From Pseudomonas viridiflava (lineage in GTDB: Bacteria > Pseudomonadota > Gammaproteobacteria > Pseudomonadales > Pseudomonadaceae): 64,000 nt of DNA. The translations under genes were made by a program, and so were the position numbers. The DNA lies in NCBI RefSeq assembly GCF_900580865.1, contig NZ_UTBZ01000052.1, forward strand, positions 248,001 to 312,000, written 5' to 3'. Shown here piece after piece: positions 15,150 through 24,287 of this stretch; the first letter of the stretch is position 1, and each line of letters begins with the position of its first letter. The notes beneath the pieces were generated by a model. That model saw only the letters and a list, made by a program, of their open reading frames with translations. It ran no database searches and was not told where the DNA came from.

Positions 15150-16118
15150 TCAGTTGGCCACGCGCGCGCCGGAGAGGCTGCCGCTGAGTTCGTAGGCGGT
15201 CAATTCGGCCTGATGCGCCGCCAATATTTCCGGCAACGACCCGCGCAGATACTCAACCCACGTCTTGATCTTCGCATCCAGATATTGCCGCGACGGGTAG
15301 ATCGCATACAGGTTCAGCTCTTGCGAGCGGTAGTTCGGCATGACCCGCACCAGCGTGCCGTTGCGCAGTCCTTCGATCGCCGCATACACCGGCAACACGC
15401 CCACGCCCATGCCGCTGGTGATCGCGGTTTTCATCGCATCGGCGGAGTTCACCAGAAACGGTGAGCTGTTGATGGTGACCATCTCCTGGCCTTCCGGGCC
15501 GTCGAAGGCCCATTTTTCCAGGGGGATTACCGGGCTGACCAGGCGCAGGCAGGCGTGGTTGAGCAGGTCGCTGGGCTTTTGCGCGGCGCCGTTGGCTTTC
15601 ACGTAGGCGGGTGAGGCGCAGACGATGCTGTAGGTGATGCCCAGCCGTTGCGAGACGAAACCCGAGTCCGGCAGTTCGCTGGCGAGCACGATGGACACGT
15701 CGTAGCCCTCGTCGAGCAGGTCTGGCACGCGGTTGGCCAGGGTCAGGTCGAAGGTCACGTCGGGGTGGGTCTTGCGGTAGCGGGCGATGGCGTCGATGAC
15801 GAAGTGCTGACCGATGCCGGTCATGGTGTGCACTTTCAATTGCCCGGCCGGGCGCGCGTGGGCGTCGCTGGCTTCGGCTTCGGCTTCTTCGACGTAGGCC
15901 AGAATCTGTTCGCAGCGCAGCAGGTAGCGCTTGCCCGCTTCGGTCAGGGCAATGCGCCGCGTGGTGCGGTTGAGCAAGCGGGTTTGCAGGTGGGCTTCCA
16001 GGTTGGAGACCGCGCGCGAGACGTTGGCGGTGGTGGTGTCGAGTTGCACGGCGGCGGCAGTGAAGCTGCCGGCTTCGGCGACACAACTGAAGGCGCGCAT
16101 GTTTTGCAAAGTGTCCAT
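15150..16118 (-). CDS. LysR family transcriptional regulator (possible AaeR-type regulator of the efflux operon)
   Basis: 322 residues. N-terminal winged helix (about 1-65: LQNMRAFSCVAEAGSFTAAAVQLDTTTANVSRAVSNLEAHLQTRLLNRTTRRIALTEAG) and a C-terminal type 2 periplasmic-binding-like effector domain (about 90-300). It is divergent to the outer membrane factor/FUSC/HlyD operon at 16394, the arrangement seen for AaeR and aaeXAB, so control of that operon is likely, though the target and inducer (perhaps an aromatic acid) are inferred. Complete. Confidence 0.92.
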   Translation of the reverse strand: MDTLQNMRAFSCVAEAGSFTAAAVQLDTTTANVSRAVSNLEAHLQTRLLNRTTRRIALTEAGKRYLLRCEQILAYVEEAEAEASDAHARPAGQLKVHTMTGIGQHFVIDAIARYRKTHPDVTFDLTLANRVPDLLDEGYDVSIVLASELPDSGFVSQRLGITYSIVCASPAYVKANGAAQKPSDLLNHACLRLVSPVIPLEKWAFDGPEGQEMVTINSSPFLVNSADAMKTAITSGMGVGVLPVYAAIEGLRNGTLVRVMPNYRSQELNLYAIYPSRQYLDAKIKTWVEYLRGSLPEILAAHQAELTAYELSGSLSGARVAN

Positions 16119-16268
16119 GGGGTGCTCTCAAGGGAGATGGCAAATTGTGACACGAAGTTTCCGGGGCGAGACCCCCGACTTAGGGATTATCTCGTTAACC
16201 GTAACAAAGATTCACAGAAATCCCAGCTTATCGCCGTACAGGGCCTTCCCTAGAATTGCGCCGAACCC

Positions 16269-16354
16269 TGTAGGAGCTGCCGAAGGCTGCGATCTTTTGA
16301 TTTTGTTTTAAGGGAATCAAGATCAAAAGATCGCAGCCTTCGGCAGCTCCTACA
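16269..16354. repeat. REPIN, class A
   Basis: Inverted pair of class A REPs with a spacer of about 20 bases, between the LysR start and the efflux operon, directly within the shared promoter region. Confidence 0.92.
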
Positions 16355-16393
16355 CGGGTCCTCGATCTACCCCTCTTTCAGGAATTCGCAGCT

Positions 16394-17893
16394 GTGCCGC
16401 GTCGCATCAACAGAGCGCTTTTGCCGCTCAGTGTTCTGGCTTTTACCCTGGGTCTTGGCGGCTGCATCTCAACGGACGGAATCGCCCCACAGGGCAAGGC
16501 ATTGGAGGCCAATACACTGGCCACCGACGACGCCATTGCCCACGCCGCCCGTGACGCCAACTGGCCCACCGCGCAATGGTGGCAAGCCTACGGCGACCCG
16601 CAACTCAATCGCTGGATCGACCTCGCTGTGCAAGGCAGCCCGAGCATGGCCATGGCCGCTGCGCGGGTGCGTCAGGCCAAAGCCTTGGCCGGCGTCGCCG
16701 AAGCGGCCGAGTCGTTGCAGATCAATGGCGAGTCGACCCTCAAACGGCACAACTGGCCGACTGACCAGTTCTACGGCCCCGGCGAGCTAGCCAACACCAC
16801 CACTTGGGATAACAACGCCGCGCTCGGTTTCAGCTACGCGCTCGACCTCTGGGGCCGTGAAAGCAATGCCAGCGAACGTGCGGTCGATCTTGCGCACATG
16901 AGTGCGGCCGAGGCGCGGCTGGCGCAGCTCGAATTGCAGAACAACATCGTCCGCGCCTACATCGAGCTGTCGTTGCATTACGCGCAGCGCGACATCGTTG
17001 CCGCGACGCTCAAGCAGCAACAGCAGATTCTCGATCTGGCGCAAAAGCGTTTGAACGGCGGGATCGGCACGCACTTCGAAGTCAGCCAGGCCGAAACGCC
17101 GTTGCCGGAAACCCATCGTCAGCTCGATGCGCTGGACGAAGAAATCGCCCTCAGTCGCAACCAGATCGCTGCACTCGCCGGCAAAGGTCCAGGGGCGGGG
17201 GCGCAGTTGCAGCGCCCGACCCTGTCACTCGGTGCTGCGCTGAAACTGCCGTCGGCATTGCCCGCCGAACTGCTCGGCCAGCGTCCGGATGTGGTTGCCA
17301 GTCGCTGGCAGGTGGCGGCGCAGGCGCGCGGTATCGATGTGGCGCATGCCGGGTTTTACCCCAACGTCGATCTGGTCGGCAGCCTCGGTTACATGGCCAC
17401 CGGCGGTGGCGCGCTGGAGTTTTTGACCGGCAAGAAACTCAACTACAACGTCGGCCCGGCGATCTCATTGCCAATCTTCGACGGTGGTCGATTGCGCTCA
17501 GAGCTGGGTGAAGCCTCCGCCGGTTACGACATTGCCGTGGCGCATTACAACCAGACGCTGGTCAATGCGCTGAAGAACATCTCCGACCAGTTGATCCGCC
17601 GCGAGTCGATGGACAAGCAGCAAGGTTTTGCCGCCGAGTCGGTGGCCACGGCGCAGAAGACCTACGACATCGCGATGATCGCGTATCAGCGCGGCCTCAC
17701 CGATTACCTCAACGTGCTCAATGCGCAGACGTTGCTGTTCAAGCAACAGCAGGTGCAGCAGCAGGTGCAGGCGGCGCGGTTGAGTGCGCATGCCGAACTG
17801 GTGACTGCGCTGGGTGGCGGCCTCGGTGCCGGCAACGATGTGCCGGCGGCCGAGAAAACCCAGGCACCGAAAACCCCGGTTCTCCTGCGTTGA
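16394..17893 (+). CDS. Outer membrane efflux lipoprotein, NodT/OprM-type factor
   Basis: 499 residues starting at a GTG with AGGAA about ten bases before it. Lipoprotein signal peptide with lipobox LGGC near residue 23, so Cys23 should be acylated. Two OEP repeats follow (WWQAYGDPQLNRWIDLAVQGSPSMAMAAARVRQAKAL; SFEVSQAE-like THFEVSQAETPLPETHRQLDALDEEIAL; GQRPDVVASRWQVAAQARGIDVAHAGFYPNVDLVGSLGY). It forms the TolC-like outer membrane channel for the inner membrane FUSC pump and HlyD adaptor encoded downstream. A class B REPIN separates it from the FUSC gene. Confidence 0.93.
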   Translation: MPRRINRALLPLSVLAFTLGLGGCISTDGIAPQGKALEANTLATDDAIAHAARDANWPTAQWWQAYGDPQLNRWIDLAVQGSPSMAMAAARVRQAKALAGVAEAAESLQINGESTLKRHNWPTDQFYGPGELANTTTWDNNAALGFSYALDLWGRESNASERAVDLAHMSAAEARLAQLELQNNIVRAYIELSLHYAQRDIVAATLKQQQQILDLAQKRLNGGIGTHFEVSQAETPLPETHRQLDALDEEIALSRNQIAALAGKGPGAGAQLQRPTLSLGAALKLPSALPAELLGQRPDVVASRWQVAAQARGIDVAHAGFYPNVDLVGSLGYMATGGGALEFLTGKKLNYNVGPAISLPIFDGGRLRSELGEASAGYDIAVAHYNQTLVNALKNISDQLIRRESMDKQQGFAAESVATAQKTYDIAMIAYQRGLTDYLNVLNAQTLLFKQQQVQQQVQAARLSAHAELVTALGGGLGAGNDVPAAEKTQAPKTPVLLR

Positions 17894-17903
17894 ACACACA
17901 ACC

Positions 17904-17993
17904 TGTGGGAGCGAGCTTGCTCGCGAAGAGGGAGTGTCAGCCAGCACATTGGTTGCCTGACTCACCGCATTCGCGAGCAAGCTCGCTCCCACA
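17904..17993. repeat. REPIN, class B
   Basis: Inverted pair of class B REPs (core GTGGGAGCGAGCYTGCTCGC) with a spacer of about 40 bases, inside the efflux operon between the outer membrane factor and FUSC genes. Confidence 0.92.
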
Positions 17994-18029
17994 GGATCCC
18001 GGTTCAACCCGACTTTCTGAGCAGAATTC

Positions 18030-20222
18030 ATGACTCCCTTGCCCGCACCTCTGCGCTGGCTCTACTCCCTGGAATGGCGCCGGGGTTTCTTCGACTGGGC
18101 GCGCAGCGATGGCGTGACCTGGGTCTACATCTTCAAGGTGTTGCTCGCCGCTTTCCTCACGCTGTGGCTGGCCATGCGTCTGGAATTGCCGCAACCGCGC
18201 ACGGCGATGATCACCGTGTTCATCGTCATGCAGCCGCAGAGCGGCCAGGTGTTTGCCAAGAGCTTCTATCGCTTCCTCGGTACGCTGGCCGGGTCGGCGA
18301 TGATGGTCACGCTGATCGCATTGTTCGCGCAGAACACCGAGCTGTTCCTCGGCTCACTGGCGATCTGGGTCGGCATCTGCTCGGCCGGTGCCGCGCGTTG
18401 CCGCAACTTCCGCGCCTACGGTTTTGTCCTCGCCGGCTACACCGCCGCGATGGTCGGATTACCGGCGCTGGCGCACCCGGACGGCGCATTTATGGCGGCG
18501 GTGTGGCGGGTGCTGGAAATCTCGCTGGGGATCCTCTGCTCGACCCTGATCAGCGCCGCGATCCTGCCGCAAACCGCCAGCGCCGCCATGCGTAACGCCC
18601 TGTATCAGCGTTTCGGCGTGTTCGCGCTGTTCGTCACCGATGGCCTGCGCGGGCGCAGCAAAGCCGAGTCTTTCGAAGCGAGCAACGTGCGTTTTATTGC
18701 CGAAGCGGTGGGCCTCGAAGGCTTGCGCAGCGTGACCGTTTTCGAAGACCCGCACATGCGCCGACGCAACGGTCGCCTGAGCCGTTTGAACAGCGAATTC
18801 ATGGGCATCACCACACGCTTCAACGCCTTGCATCAGTTGCTTGAACGGCTGCGCGGCAACGGCGAAGAACACGTTGTTGCGGCGATCAGGCCGGGCTTGC
18901 AGGATTTGGCCGAAGTGCTCGACGGCTTCAGTGGCCGCGCCCTGACCAGCCCCGATGCCGCCCGTTTGGCGACTGCGCTGGCGAGCTACAAGGAAGGACT
19001 GCCGGCTCGTGTGCGCAGCCTGCGCGCGATCTTTCAGGACACCGAGCCAAGCGAAGCCGAACAACTGGATTTCCACACCGCTTACGAACTGCTTTATCGC
19101 TTCGTCGATGATTTGCACAGTTATGCACAGACCCACGCATCCTTGGCCGATCACCGCCACGAACGCGAGCGTTGGGACGAGCCCTTTACTCCGCAAACCA
19201 ACTGGTGGGCCGCCGCTGCCTCGGGCATTCGCGCCTCGTTCATTCTCGTAGTGTTGGGCAGTTATTGGGTTGCCACCGCATGGCCAAGTGGCGCGACCAT
19301 GACCCTGATCGCCGCCGCCACCGTGGGCCTCTCCGCCGCTACGCCGAACCCGAAACGCATGGCATTTCAAATGGCCTGCGGCACCTTCCTCGGCGCATTG
19401 ATCGGCTTCGTAGAGATGTTTTTCATCTTCCCGTGGATCGACGGTTTCCCGCTGCTGTGCGTGATGCTCGCGCCGGTAATCGTGCTCGGCTCGTTCCTCA
19501 CGTCGCGGCCGCAATACGCCGGCGTTGGTCTCGGTTTGCTGATTTTCTTCAGCACCGGTTCGGTGCCGGATAACCTCACGATTTATAACCCTTACACCTT
19601 TATCAACGACTACATCGCCATGGTCATGGGCATGCTGGTCTGTGCCGCTGCCGGGGCGATTATTCTGCCGCCGAACAGTCGCTGGTTATGGAAGCGTCTG
19701 GAGCAGGATCTGCGCGGCCAGGTGGTCTACGCGATCAGCGGCAAACTCAAAGGCCTGGCGTCGAGTTTCGAGAGCCGCACCCGCGATTTGCTGCATCAGG
19801 CCTACGGTCTCGCGGCGGGTGAGCCGAAGGTGCAAAAGAACCTGCTGCGCTGGATGTTCGTGGTACTGGAAGTCGGCCACGCGATCATCGAGTTGCGCAA
19901 GGAACAGGCGATCCTGCCGGTGCACCCGGCCTATGCCGAATCGCAGCCGTGGCGGCAGGCAATCCGCGTGATGGGCCGCGCGCTGGTGCGACTGTTCCTG
20001 CAACCGAACTCCAGCAATCTCGAACGCGCACTGGTCGCGGTCGACCATGCGATCAGCCGTGTCGCCGCCACCGATGAGCCGTTCGCGCCGCATTTCGACA
20101 CCTCGGCGTTGCGCCGGGTGAAGAGTTATTTGCACTTCATCCGTACCTCGCTGCTCGACCCGCAATCACCGCTCGCTGCCTACGCCATCGCCAAGCCCGA
20201 AGGACTTGCCCATGCCTCGTGA
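18030..20222 (+). CDS. FUSC family inner membrane efflux protein (AaeB-like)
   Basis: 730 residues. Two hydrophobic blocks (about 30-185 and 390-560), each with about six membrane helices, flank a soluble domain (about 190-380); this is the FUSC/AaeB-YccS architecture. Seen: FKVLLAAFLTLWLAMRLELPQPRTAMITVFIVMQPQSGQV in the first block and SFILVVLGSYWVATAWPSGATMTLIAAATVGLSAATPNP in the second. AaeB-type pumps export aromatic carboxylic acids such as p-hydroxybenzoate using the proton gradient; the exact substrate here is unknown. Overlaps the following DUF1656 gene. Confidence 0.92.
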   Translation: MTPLPAPLRWLYSLEWRRGFFDWARSDGVTWVYIFKVLLAAFLTLWLAMRLELPQPRTAMITVFIVMQPQSGQVFAKSFYRFLGTLAGSAMMVTLIALFAQNTELFLGSLAIWVGICSAGAARCRNFRAYGFVLAGYTAAMVGLPALAHPDGAFMAAVWRVLEISLGILCSTLISAAILPQTASAAMRNALYQRFGVFALFVTDGLRGRSKAESFEASNVRFIAEAVGLEGLRSVTVFEDPHMRRRNGRLSRLNSEFMGITTRFNALHQLLERLRGNGEEHVVAAIRPGLQDLAEVLDGFSGRALTSPDAARLATALASYKEGLPARVRSLRAIFQDTEPSEAEQLDFHTAYELLYRFVDDLHSYAQTHASLADHRHERERWDEPFTPQTNWWAAAASGIRASFILVVLGSYWVATAWPSGATMTLIAAATVGLSAATPNPKRMAFQMACGTFLGALIGFVEMFFIFPWIDGFPLLCVMLAPVIVLGSFLTSRPQYAGVGLGLLIFFSTGSVPDNLTIYNPYTFINDYIAMVMGMLVCAAAGAIILPPNSRWLWKRLEQDLRGQVVYAISGKLKGLASSFESRTRDLLHQAYGLAAGEPKVQKNLLRWMFVVLEVGHAIIELRKEQAILPVHPAYAESQPWRQAIRVMGRALVRLFLQPNSSNLERALVAVDHAISRVAATDEPFAPHFDTSALRRVKSYLHFIRTSLLDPQSPLAAYAIAKPEGLAHAS

Positions 20223-20412
20223 AATCGCCTTCCACGGCGTGTACATGCCGACCATGACCTTGATGTTTTTCATCGCTGCGGCATTGGCCTGGGCGGTGGA
20301 CCGGTTTTTGTCCGGGTTCGATCTGTACCGCTTTTTCTGGCACCCGGCGCTGCTGCGTCTGAGTCTGTTTACCTGTCTGTTCGGCGCCATGGCGCTGACT
20401 GTCTACCGTTGA
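20212..20412 (+). CDS. DUF1656 family small membrane protein (AaeX-like)
   Basis: 66 residues from the ATG at 20212, which overlaps the end of the FUSC gene; a TTG six bases earlier is less likely. MPREIAFHGVYMPTMTLMFFIAAALAWAVD with a second hydrophobic segment near 45-62 is the DUF1656 pattern, the same family as AaeX. Such proteins accompany FUSC pumps and HlyD adaptors; the role is unknown. Next gene begins ten bases after its stop. Confidence 0.9.
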   Translation: MPREIAFHGVYMPTMTLMFFIAAALAWAVDRFLSGFDLYRFFWHPALLRLSLFTCLFGAMALTVYR

Positions 20413-20422
20413 GAAAGTCCCG

Positions 20423-21289
20423 ATGAAAAAGTTTTTCAGCCTGCTCGCGACCCTGCTGGTGCTGGCCCTGGCGTTGTGGATCGGCCGCACGTTGTGGGAG
20501 CACTACATGAACACGCCGTGGACCCGCGACGGCCGCGTGCGTGCCGACATCATCAACGTCGCCGCCGACGTCACCGGTGAAGTGATCGATGTGCCGGTGC
20601 GCGACAACCAGTTAGTGAAGAAGGGTGATTTGCTCATGCAGATCGACCCCGAGCATTACCGCATCGCGGTGAAACAGGCGCAGTCGCTGGTCGCCTCGCG
20701 CAAGTCGACGTGGGAGATGCGCAAGGTCAACGCCCATCGCCGCGCCGACCTCGACAATCTGGTGATCTCCAAGGAAAACCGTGACGACGCCAGCAATATC
20801 GCCGACGCCGCGCTGGCTGATTACCAACACGCCCAGGCGCAACTGGAAGCTGCCGAACTCAACCTGAAACGCACCGAAGTGCGCGCGGCGGTCGACGGTT
20901 ATGTGACCAACCTCAATGTGCATCGCGGTGACTACGCGCGCATCGGCGAGGCAAAAATGGCCGTGGTCGACGTGAACTCGTTCTGGGTCTACGGCTTCTT
21001 CGAAGAGACCAAACTGCCCCACGTGAAAGTAGGGGACAAGGCCGACATGCAACTGATGAGCGGCGAAGTCCTGAAGGGCCATGTGGAGAGTATTTCGCGC
21101 GGTATCTATGACCGCGACAACCCGGAAAGCCGCGAGCTGATAGCCGATGTGAACCCGACGTTCAACTGGGTGCGCCTGGCGCAGCGGGTGCCGGTGCGGA
21201 TTCACATTGATGAAGTGCCTGAGGGCGTGTTGCTGGCGGCGGGGATTACCTGCACGGTAGTGGTGAATCAGAACACGGTGGATAACTGA
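20423..21289 (+). CDS. HlyD/AaeA-like periplasmic efflux adaptor
   Basis: 288 residues. One N-terminal membrane anchor (about 5-25, LLATLLVLALALWIGRTLWEHYMNTPWTRDG), lipoyl/biotinyl half-motifs (VTGEVIDVPVRDNQLVKKGDLLMQIDPEHY and ELNLKRTEVRAAVDGYVTNLNVHRGDYA) flanking a coiled-coil hairpin (about 75-150), then a beta-barrel domain. It would join the FUSC pump to the outer membrane lipoprotein from the same operon. Length and motifs match AaeA. Last gene of the operon; a class B REPIN follows. Confidence 0.93.
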   Translation: MKKFFSLLATLLVLALALWIGRTLWEHYMNTPWTRDGRVRADIINVAADVTGEVIDVPVRDNQLVKKGDLLMQIDPEHYRIAVKQAQSLVASRKSTWEMRKVNAHRRADLDNLVISKENRDDASNIADAALADYQHAQAQLEAAELNLKRTEVRAAVDGYVTNLNVHRGDYARIGEAKMAVVDVNSFWVYGFFEETKLPHVKVGDKADMQLMSGEVLKGHVESISRGIYDRDNPESRELIADVNPTFNWVRLAQRVPVRIHIDEVPEGVLLAAGITCTVVVNQNTVDN

Positions 21290-21307
21290 TGAATCGTGTT
21301 GCTGCCA

Positions 21308-21384
21308 TTCGCGAGCAAGCTCGCTCCCACATTGGATCTGCGTCACAACCAGGATCCTTTGTGGGAGCGAGCTTGCTCGCGAAG
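21308..21384. repeat. REPIN, class B
   Basis: Inverted pair of class B REPs separated by about 30 bases, between the end of the efflux operon and the convergent NTF2-like gene. Confidence 0.92.
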
Positions 21385-21419
21385 AGGGCGGCGCGGTATT
21401 TCAGGAGACTGCCGCGCAC

Positions 21420-21818
21420 TCACTCAGCGCAAAACGTCTCCTGCAAATGCAACCAGAACACCCGTCCGGATTCGAGTTTTTCAAACACCACCGTCGAGCG
21501 CCGATCCGTGTGAACACCGCTCGCGTCGGTCTGCTGCTCGCGGTAACTCACGGTCGCACCGCGCTGATGCAGGGCAATCACGCGTAACTCACTGAGCTGG
21601 ATTCTGAAACCTTTCTTCTGCCCGCCTGCGGCTCGGAACAGCAGGCGCAAGGCATCGACATCCAGCGCTCGGCCCGACGGCGTCACCATGGAAAAACGTG
21701 GCGAAAAACGCGCCAGCAATCGCTGCAGCGCGGCGTCATCTTCTTCTACGGCAAACCATCGTTCGATGGCTTCGTGCGCCTGGATCACTTCGTCCAGGTA
21801 GGGCGTGGCGTCATTCAT
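21420..21818 (-). CDS. DUF4440 / NTF2-like small protein
   Basis: 132 residues. The pattern of an N-terminal helix (ATPYLDEVIQAHEAIERWFA), [30 protein letters not shown] and a final strand RVFWLHLQETF fits the cone-shaped NTF2-like fold of the DUF4440 family. Such proteins can bind or act on small molecules, but no catalytic residues can be named. Its ATG overlaps the end of the MFS exporter gene (ATGA), so the two form an operon. The link with the exporter suggests a role with the same compound; this is an inference. Confidence 0.75.
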   Translation of the reverse strand: MNDATPYLDEVIQAHEAIERWFAVEEDDAALQRLLARFSPRFSMVTPSGRALDVDALRLLFRAAGGQKKGFRIQLSELRVIALHQRGATVSYREQQTDASGVHTDRRSTVVFEKLESGRVFWLHLQETFCAE

Positions 21819-23185
21819 GCAGTTTTTTCCTCAAGGGCAGTCGGGTTCAATAGCGCGAGCACGTGGGTCGAGTCGAAACGCAGGACGGCGACCATCGGCA
21901 ACAGAGTCAGCAGCGCAGCGGCAATAAAACAGGAGTGGAAATCGTTGCCGCTCAACGCACCCAACAGTGAACTGAGCAGTGCCGCGGCGAGGCAGAAACC
22001 GAGCTGCCGATTGATATTCCACAAGGCACTGGAGTGGCCCATTTTTTCCGCTGCAATGCCGACGAAGGCCAAGGTCTGCGCGGTGACGCTGCACAGGCTG
22101 CCGCCCAACCCCATAAGGGCGTAGGCGATGATCAGCGGCGTGCTGGCCGGTTGTTCGATGCGCATTAGGAAAACGATGCCGACGCATTGCAGGAGCATGC
22201 CGGCGCTGAGCAATGGCTTGGGGCCGACGCGGTTGAAGCTGCGTTTACCGAGCATGATCGCCACGCCCGAACCGACTGCCCATGGCAGCATCAATGCGCC
22301 GGTTTGCGCCGCGCCGACGCCGAGGTTGTGCAGGTACAACACAGCAATCATGTGGGTGCCGGTGAACACCCCCGGCACGCACAGGTAGATCAACATCGCC
22401 AGACGCAACGACGGGTTCTTGATCAGTTGCAGGTCGAGGATCGCGCCGGGTTTGCGCCAGCCATCGCGCAGGTAAAGGCCCAGGATCAGGAGGCTGAGTA
22501 TCAGGACAATGATGCCGAGTGCTCGGGTGCTGGCGTCGCTTACCAGACTGACGGCGATCAACAATAAACTCAGTGCCGACGCCGCCAGCAGCAGACCGCG
22601 GCCATCCAGCGACGGGCGCTCATGCAAAGGCTGATCGGCTTTCAACCAGAGCAGGCCGAGCCCGAATGCGAGCAGTGTCAGCGGCAGATTCAGGTAAAAA
22701 ATCCAGCGCCACGACAACGCCTGAACGATCAGCCCGCCGGCCGCCGGCGACAGAGCCGGCACCAGCAACGCCACCAGCAACACCACACCGGTGAAGTGCG
22801 CGCGTTGCGTCGCCGGAAACTGTCGATATGCCAGGGCTTGGCCCACCGGCAATAGCAGTCCACCGCCAAGGCCTTGCAGGAGGCGCCAGGCAATCAGGCT
22901 TTCAATCGAACCCGCCTGCGCCACCAGCGCAGACCCGATCCCGAACAACAGCAGCGAAGCGAGGATCAGCCGCCGTTCACCGACCCGGGTCGCCAGCCAC
23001 ACGCTCAGCGGAATGATAAGCGTCAGGCCGAGCATGTAAGCGTTACTGATCCACGCCAGTTGCGTCACCGAGGCGTGCAGTTGTTGCGCAATGTCGGGGT
23101 AAGCGATGCTGGCGACGAACATGTTCAGCAGATCGAGGGCGAAGCCCAGCAAATACACCAGCGCGACTTTCGAGCGATAAGCCAT
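21815..23185 (-). CDS. MFS exporter, DHA2 (EmrB/QacA) family
   Basis: 456 residues and about 14 hydrophobic helices. Motif-A-like LATRVGERRLILASLLLFGIGS and motif C-like LVPALSPAAGGLIVQALSWRWIFYLNLPL are characteristic of DHA2 drug/proton antiporters. Probably exports a toxic or signalling compound. The gene is divergent to a LysR regulator at 23289 with a perfect palindrome between them, so regulation by that protein is likely. Substrate unknown. Confidence 0.9.
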   Translation of the reverse strand: MAYRSKVALVYLLGFALDLLNMFVASIAYPDIAQQLHASVTQLAWISNAYMLGLTLIIPLSVWLATRVGERRLILASLLLFGIGSALVAQAGSIESLIAWRLLQGLGGGLLLPVGQALAYRQFPATQRAHFTGVVLLVALLVPALSPAAGGLIVQALSWRWIFYLNLPLTLLAFGLGLLWLKADQPLHERPSLDGRGLLLAASALSLLLIAVSLVSDASTRALGIIVLILSLLILGLYLRDGWRKPGAILDLQLIKNPSLRLAMLIYLCVPGVFTGTHMIAVLYLHNLGVGAAQTGALMLPWAVGSGVAIMLGKRSFNRVGPKPLLSAGMLLQCVGIVFLMRIEQPASTPLIIAYALMGLGGSLCSVTAQTLAFVGIAAEKMGHSSALWNINRQLGFCLAAALLSSLLGALSGNDFHSCFIAAALLTLLPMVAVLRFDSTHVLALLNPTALEEKTA

Positions 23186-23259
23186 GGCAGCTTCCCTGTG
23201 ATGAGACGTGCAGGGTAGGGCGCTTCTGGTCGTAGGAAAACGCTGGTTTGCCTGCTAGT

Positions 23260-23280
23260 TTGTCAAAATAATTTTGACAA
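23260..23280. promoter_or_regulatory. Perfect palindrome between exporter and LysR genes (likely LysR operator)
   Basis: TTGTCAAAAT-A-ATTTTGACAA: ten-base perfect arms around one base, in the 103-base gap between the divergent MFS and LysR genes. Its T-N11-A-type symmetry fits LysR binding sites. It lies just before the LysR start, so autoregulation is also likely. Confidence 0.7.
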
Positions 23281-23288
23281 GGATTGCT

Positions 23289-24176
23289 GTGGATATGGTC
23301 AGTCTGGATCGGTTCGACACCTTCAAAGCCGTGGTCGAGGCGGGATCGCTCACGGCTGCGGCCGATACATTGGGGCAAACGCGCGCCGTGGTCAGCTTCA
23401 ACCTCAAACGTCTGGAAGAAGAGTTGGGCGTGACCTTGCTCACGCGCAACACCCGGCAACTGGCGCTGACCGATGCCGGTGAGCGCTTTTATCGACGCTG
23501 CCTGCGCACGCTGGACGAAGCGCGGCTGGCCATCGAGGAGGCGCGTTCCGAGCACGCACAGCTCAAGGGCACGTTGCGCATTACCACAACCGTGGAGTTT
23601 GCCCTGGCTCAGGTCGTGCCGGCGCTGGAAGTGTTTCGCCAGCAGCAACCGCAGCTGAACATTCATTTGTCGACATCGTCGACCCATGCCGATCTGATTT
23701 CCGAGCGGTTTGACATGGCGATTCGTCTGGGGCGCATGCACGACTCCAATCTGCGTGCGGTGCAGTTGTCGACGTTTGAGGTATTTGCAGTGGCGGCGCC
23801 GGTATTGGTCGAACGCTTTGCGCCGGTGGTTACGCTGGCAACGCTGGAGTCGATGCCGACGTTAGGGCATGGGCGGGTGCCGGAAATGACCGTGGTCGAT
23901 CCGCACGGCTTGGAGCATTTCTACCAGCCAAAACCCGGAACCACTGCCATCGTCGCGGACAACTCGGCGACGCTCAGGGCGTTTGCATTGACCGGGCAAG
24001 GCGTGGCGATTCTGCCGCAGTGGTTGATCCAGGACGATCTTGATGCGGGGCGGTTACAGCGTTTGCTGGTGGATTACCGGTTTGCGCCGCAAGGGGTGTA
24101 TGCGCTGTACCCCGACACCCGGCATCTGCCGCTGAAAGTGCGGGCGTTCATTGATTTCATGAAGGGCTGGGGCTGA
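23289..24176 (+). CDS. LysR family transcriptional regulator
   Basis: 295 residues from a GTG at 23289 (AAGGA five bases before it); an ATG at 23295 is a close alternative. Winged helix at the N-terminus (LDRFDTFKAVVEAGSLTAAADTLGQTRAVVSFNLKRLEEELGVTLLTRNTRQLALTDAG) and an effector domain from about residue 88. Divergent to the DHA2 exporter; likely its activator or repressor through the palindrome at 23260-23280. Effector unknown. Confidence 0.92.
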   Translation: MDMVSLDRFDTFKAVVEAGSLTAAADTLGQTRAVVSFNLKRLEEELGVTLLTRNTRQLALTDAGERFYRRCLRTLDEARLAIEEARSEHAQLKGTLRITTTVEFALAQVVPALEVFRQQQPQLNIHLSTSSTHADLISERFDMAIRLGRMHDSNLRAVQLSTFEVFAVAAPVLVERFAPVVTLATLESMPTLGHGRVPEMTVVDPHGLEHFYQPKPGTTAIVADNSATLRAFALTGQGVAILPQWLIQDDLDAGRLQRLLVDYRFAPQGVYALYPDTRHLPLKVRAFIDFMKGWG

Positions 24177-24196
24177 ATGCTGGCTGATCTGGCCTT

Positions 24197-24272
24197 TTCG
24201 CGAGCAAGCTCACTCCCACAGGGGATCTTCGGCATGACAGAGAGCCAATGTGGGAGCGAGCCTGCTCGTGAA
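24197..24272. repeat. REPIN, class B
   Basis: Inverted pair of class B REPs with small changes (CACTCCCACA in one arm, CTCGTGAA in the other), between the LysR gene and the convergent SDR gene. Confidence 0.88.
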
Positions 24273-24287
24273 AGCGTCAACCCGGTC

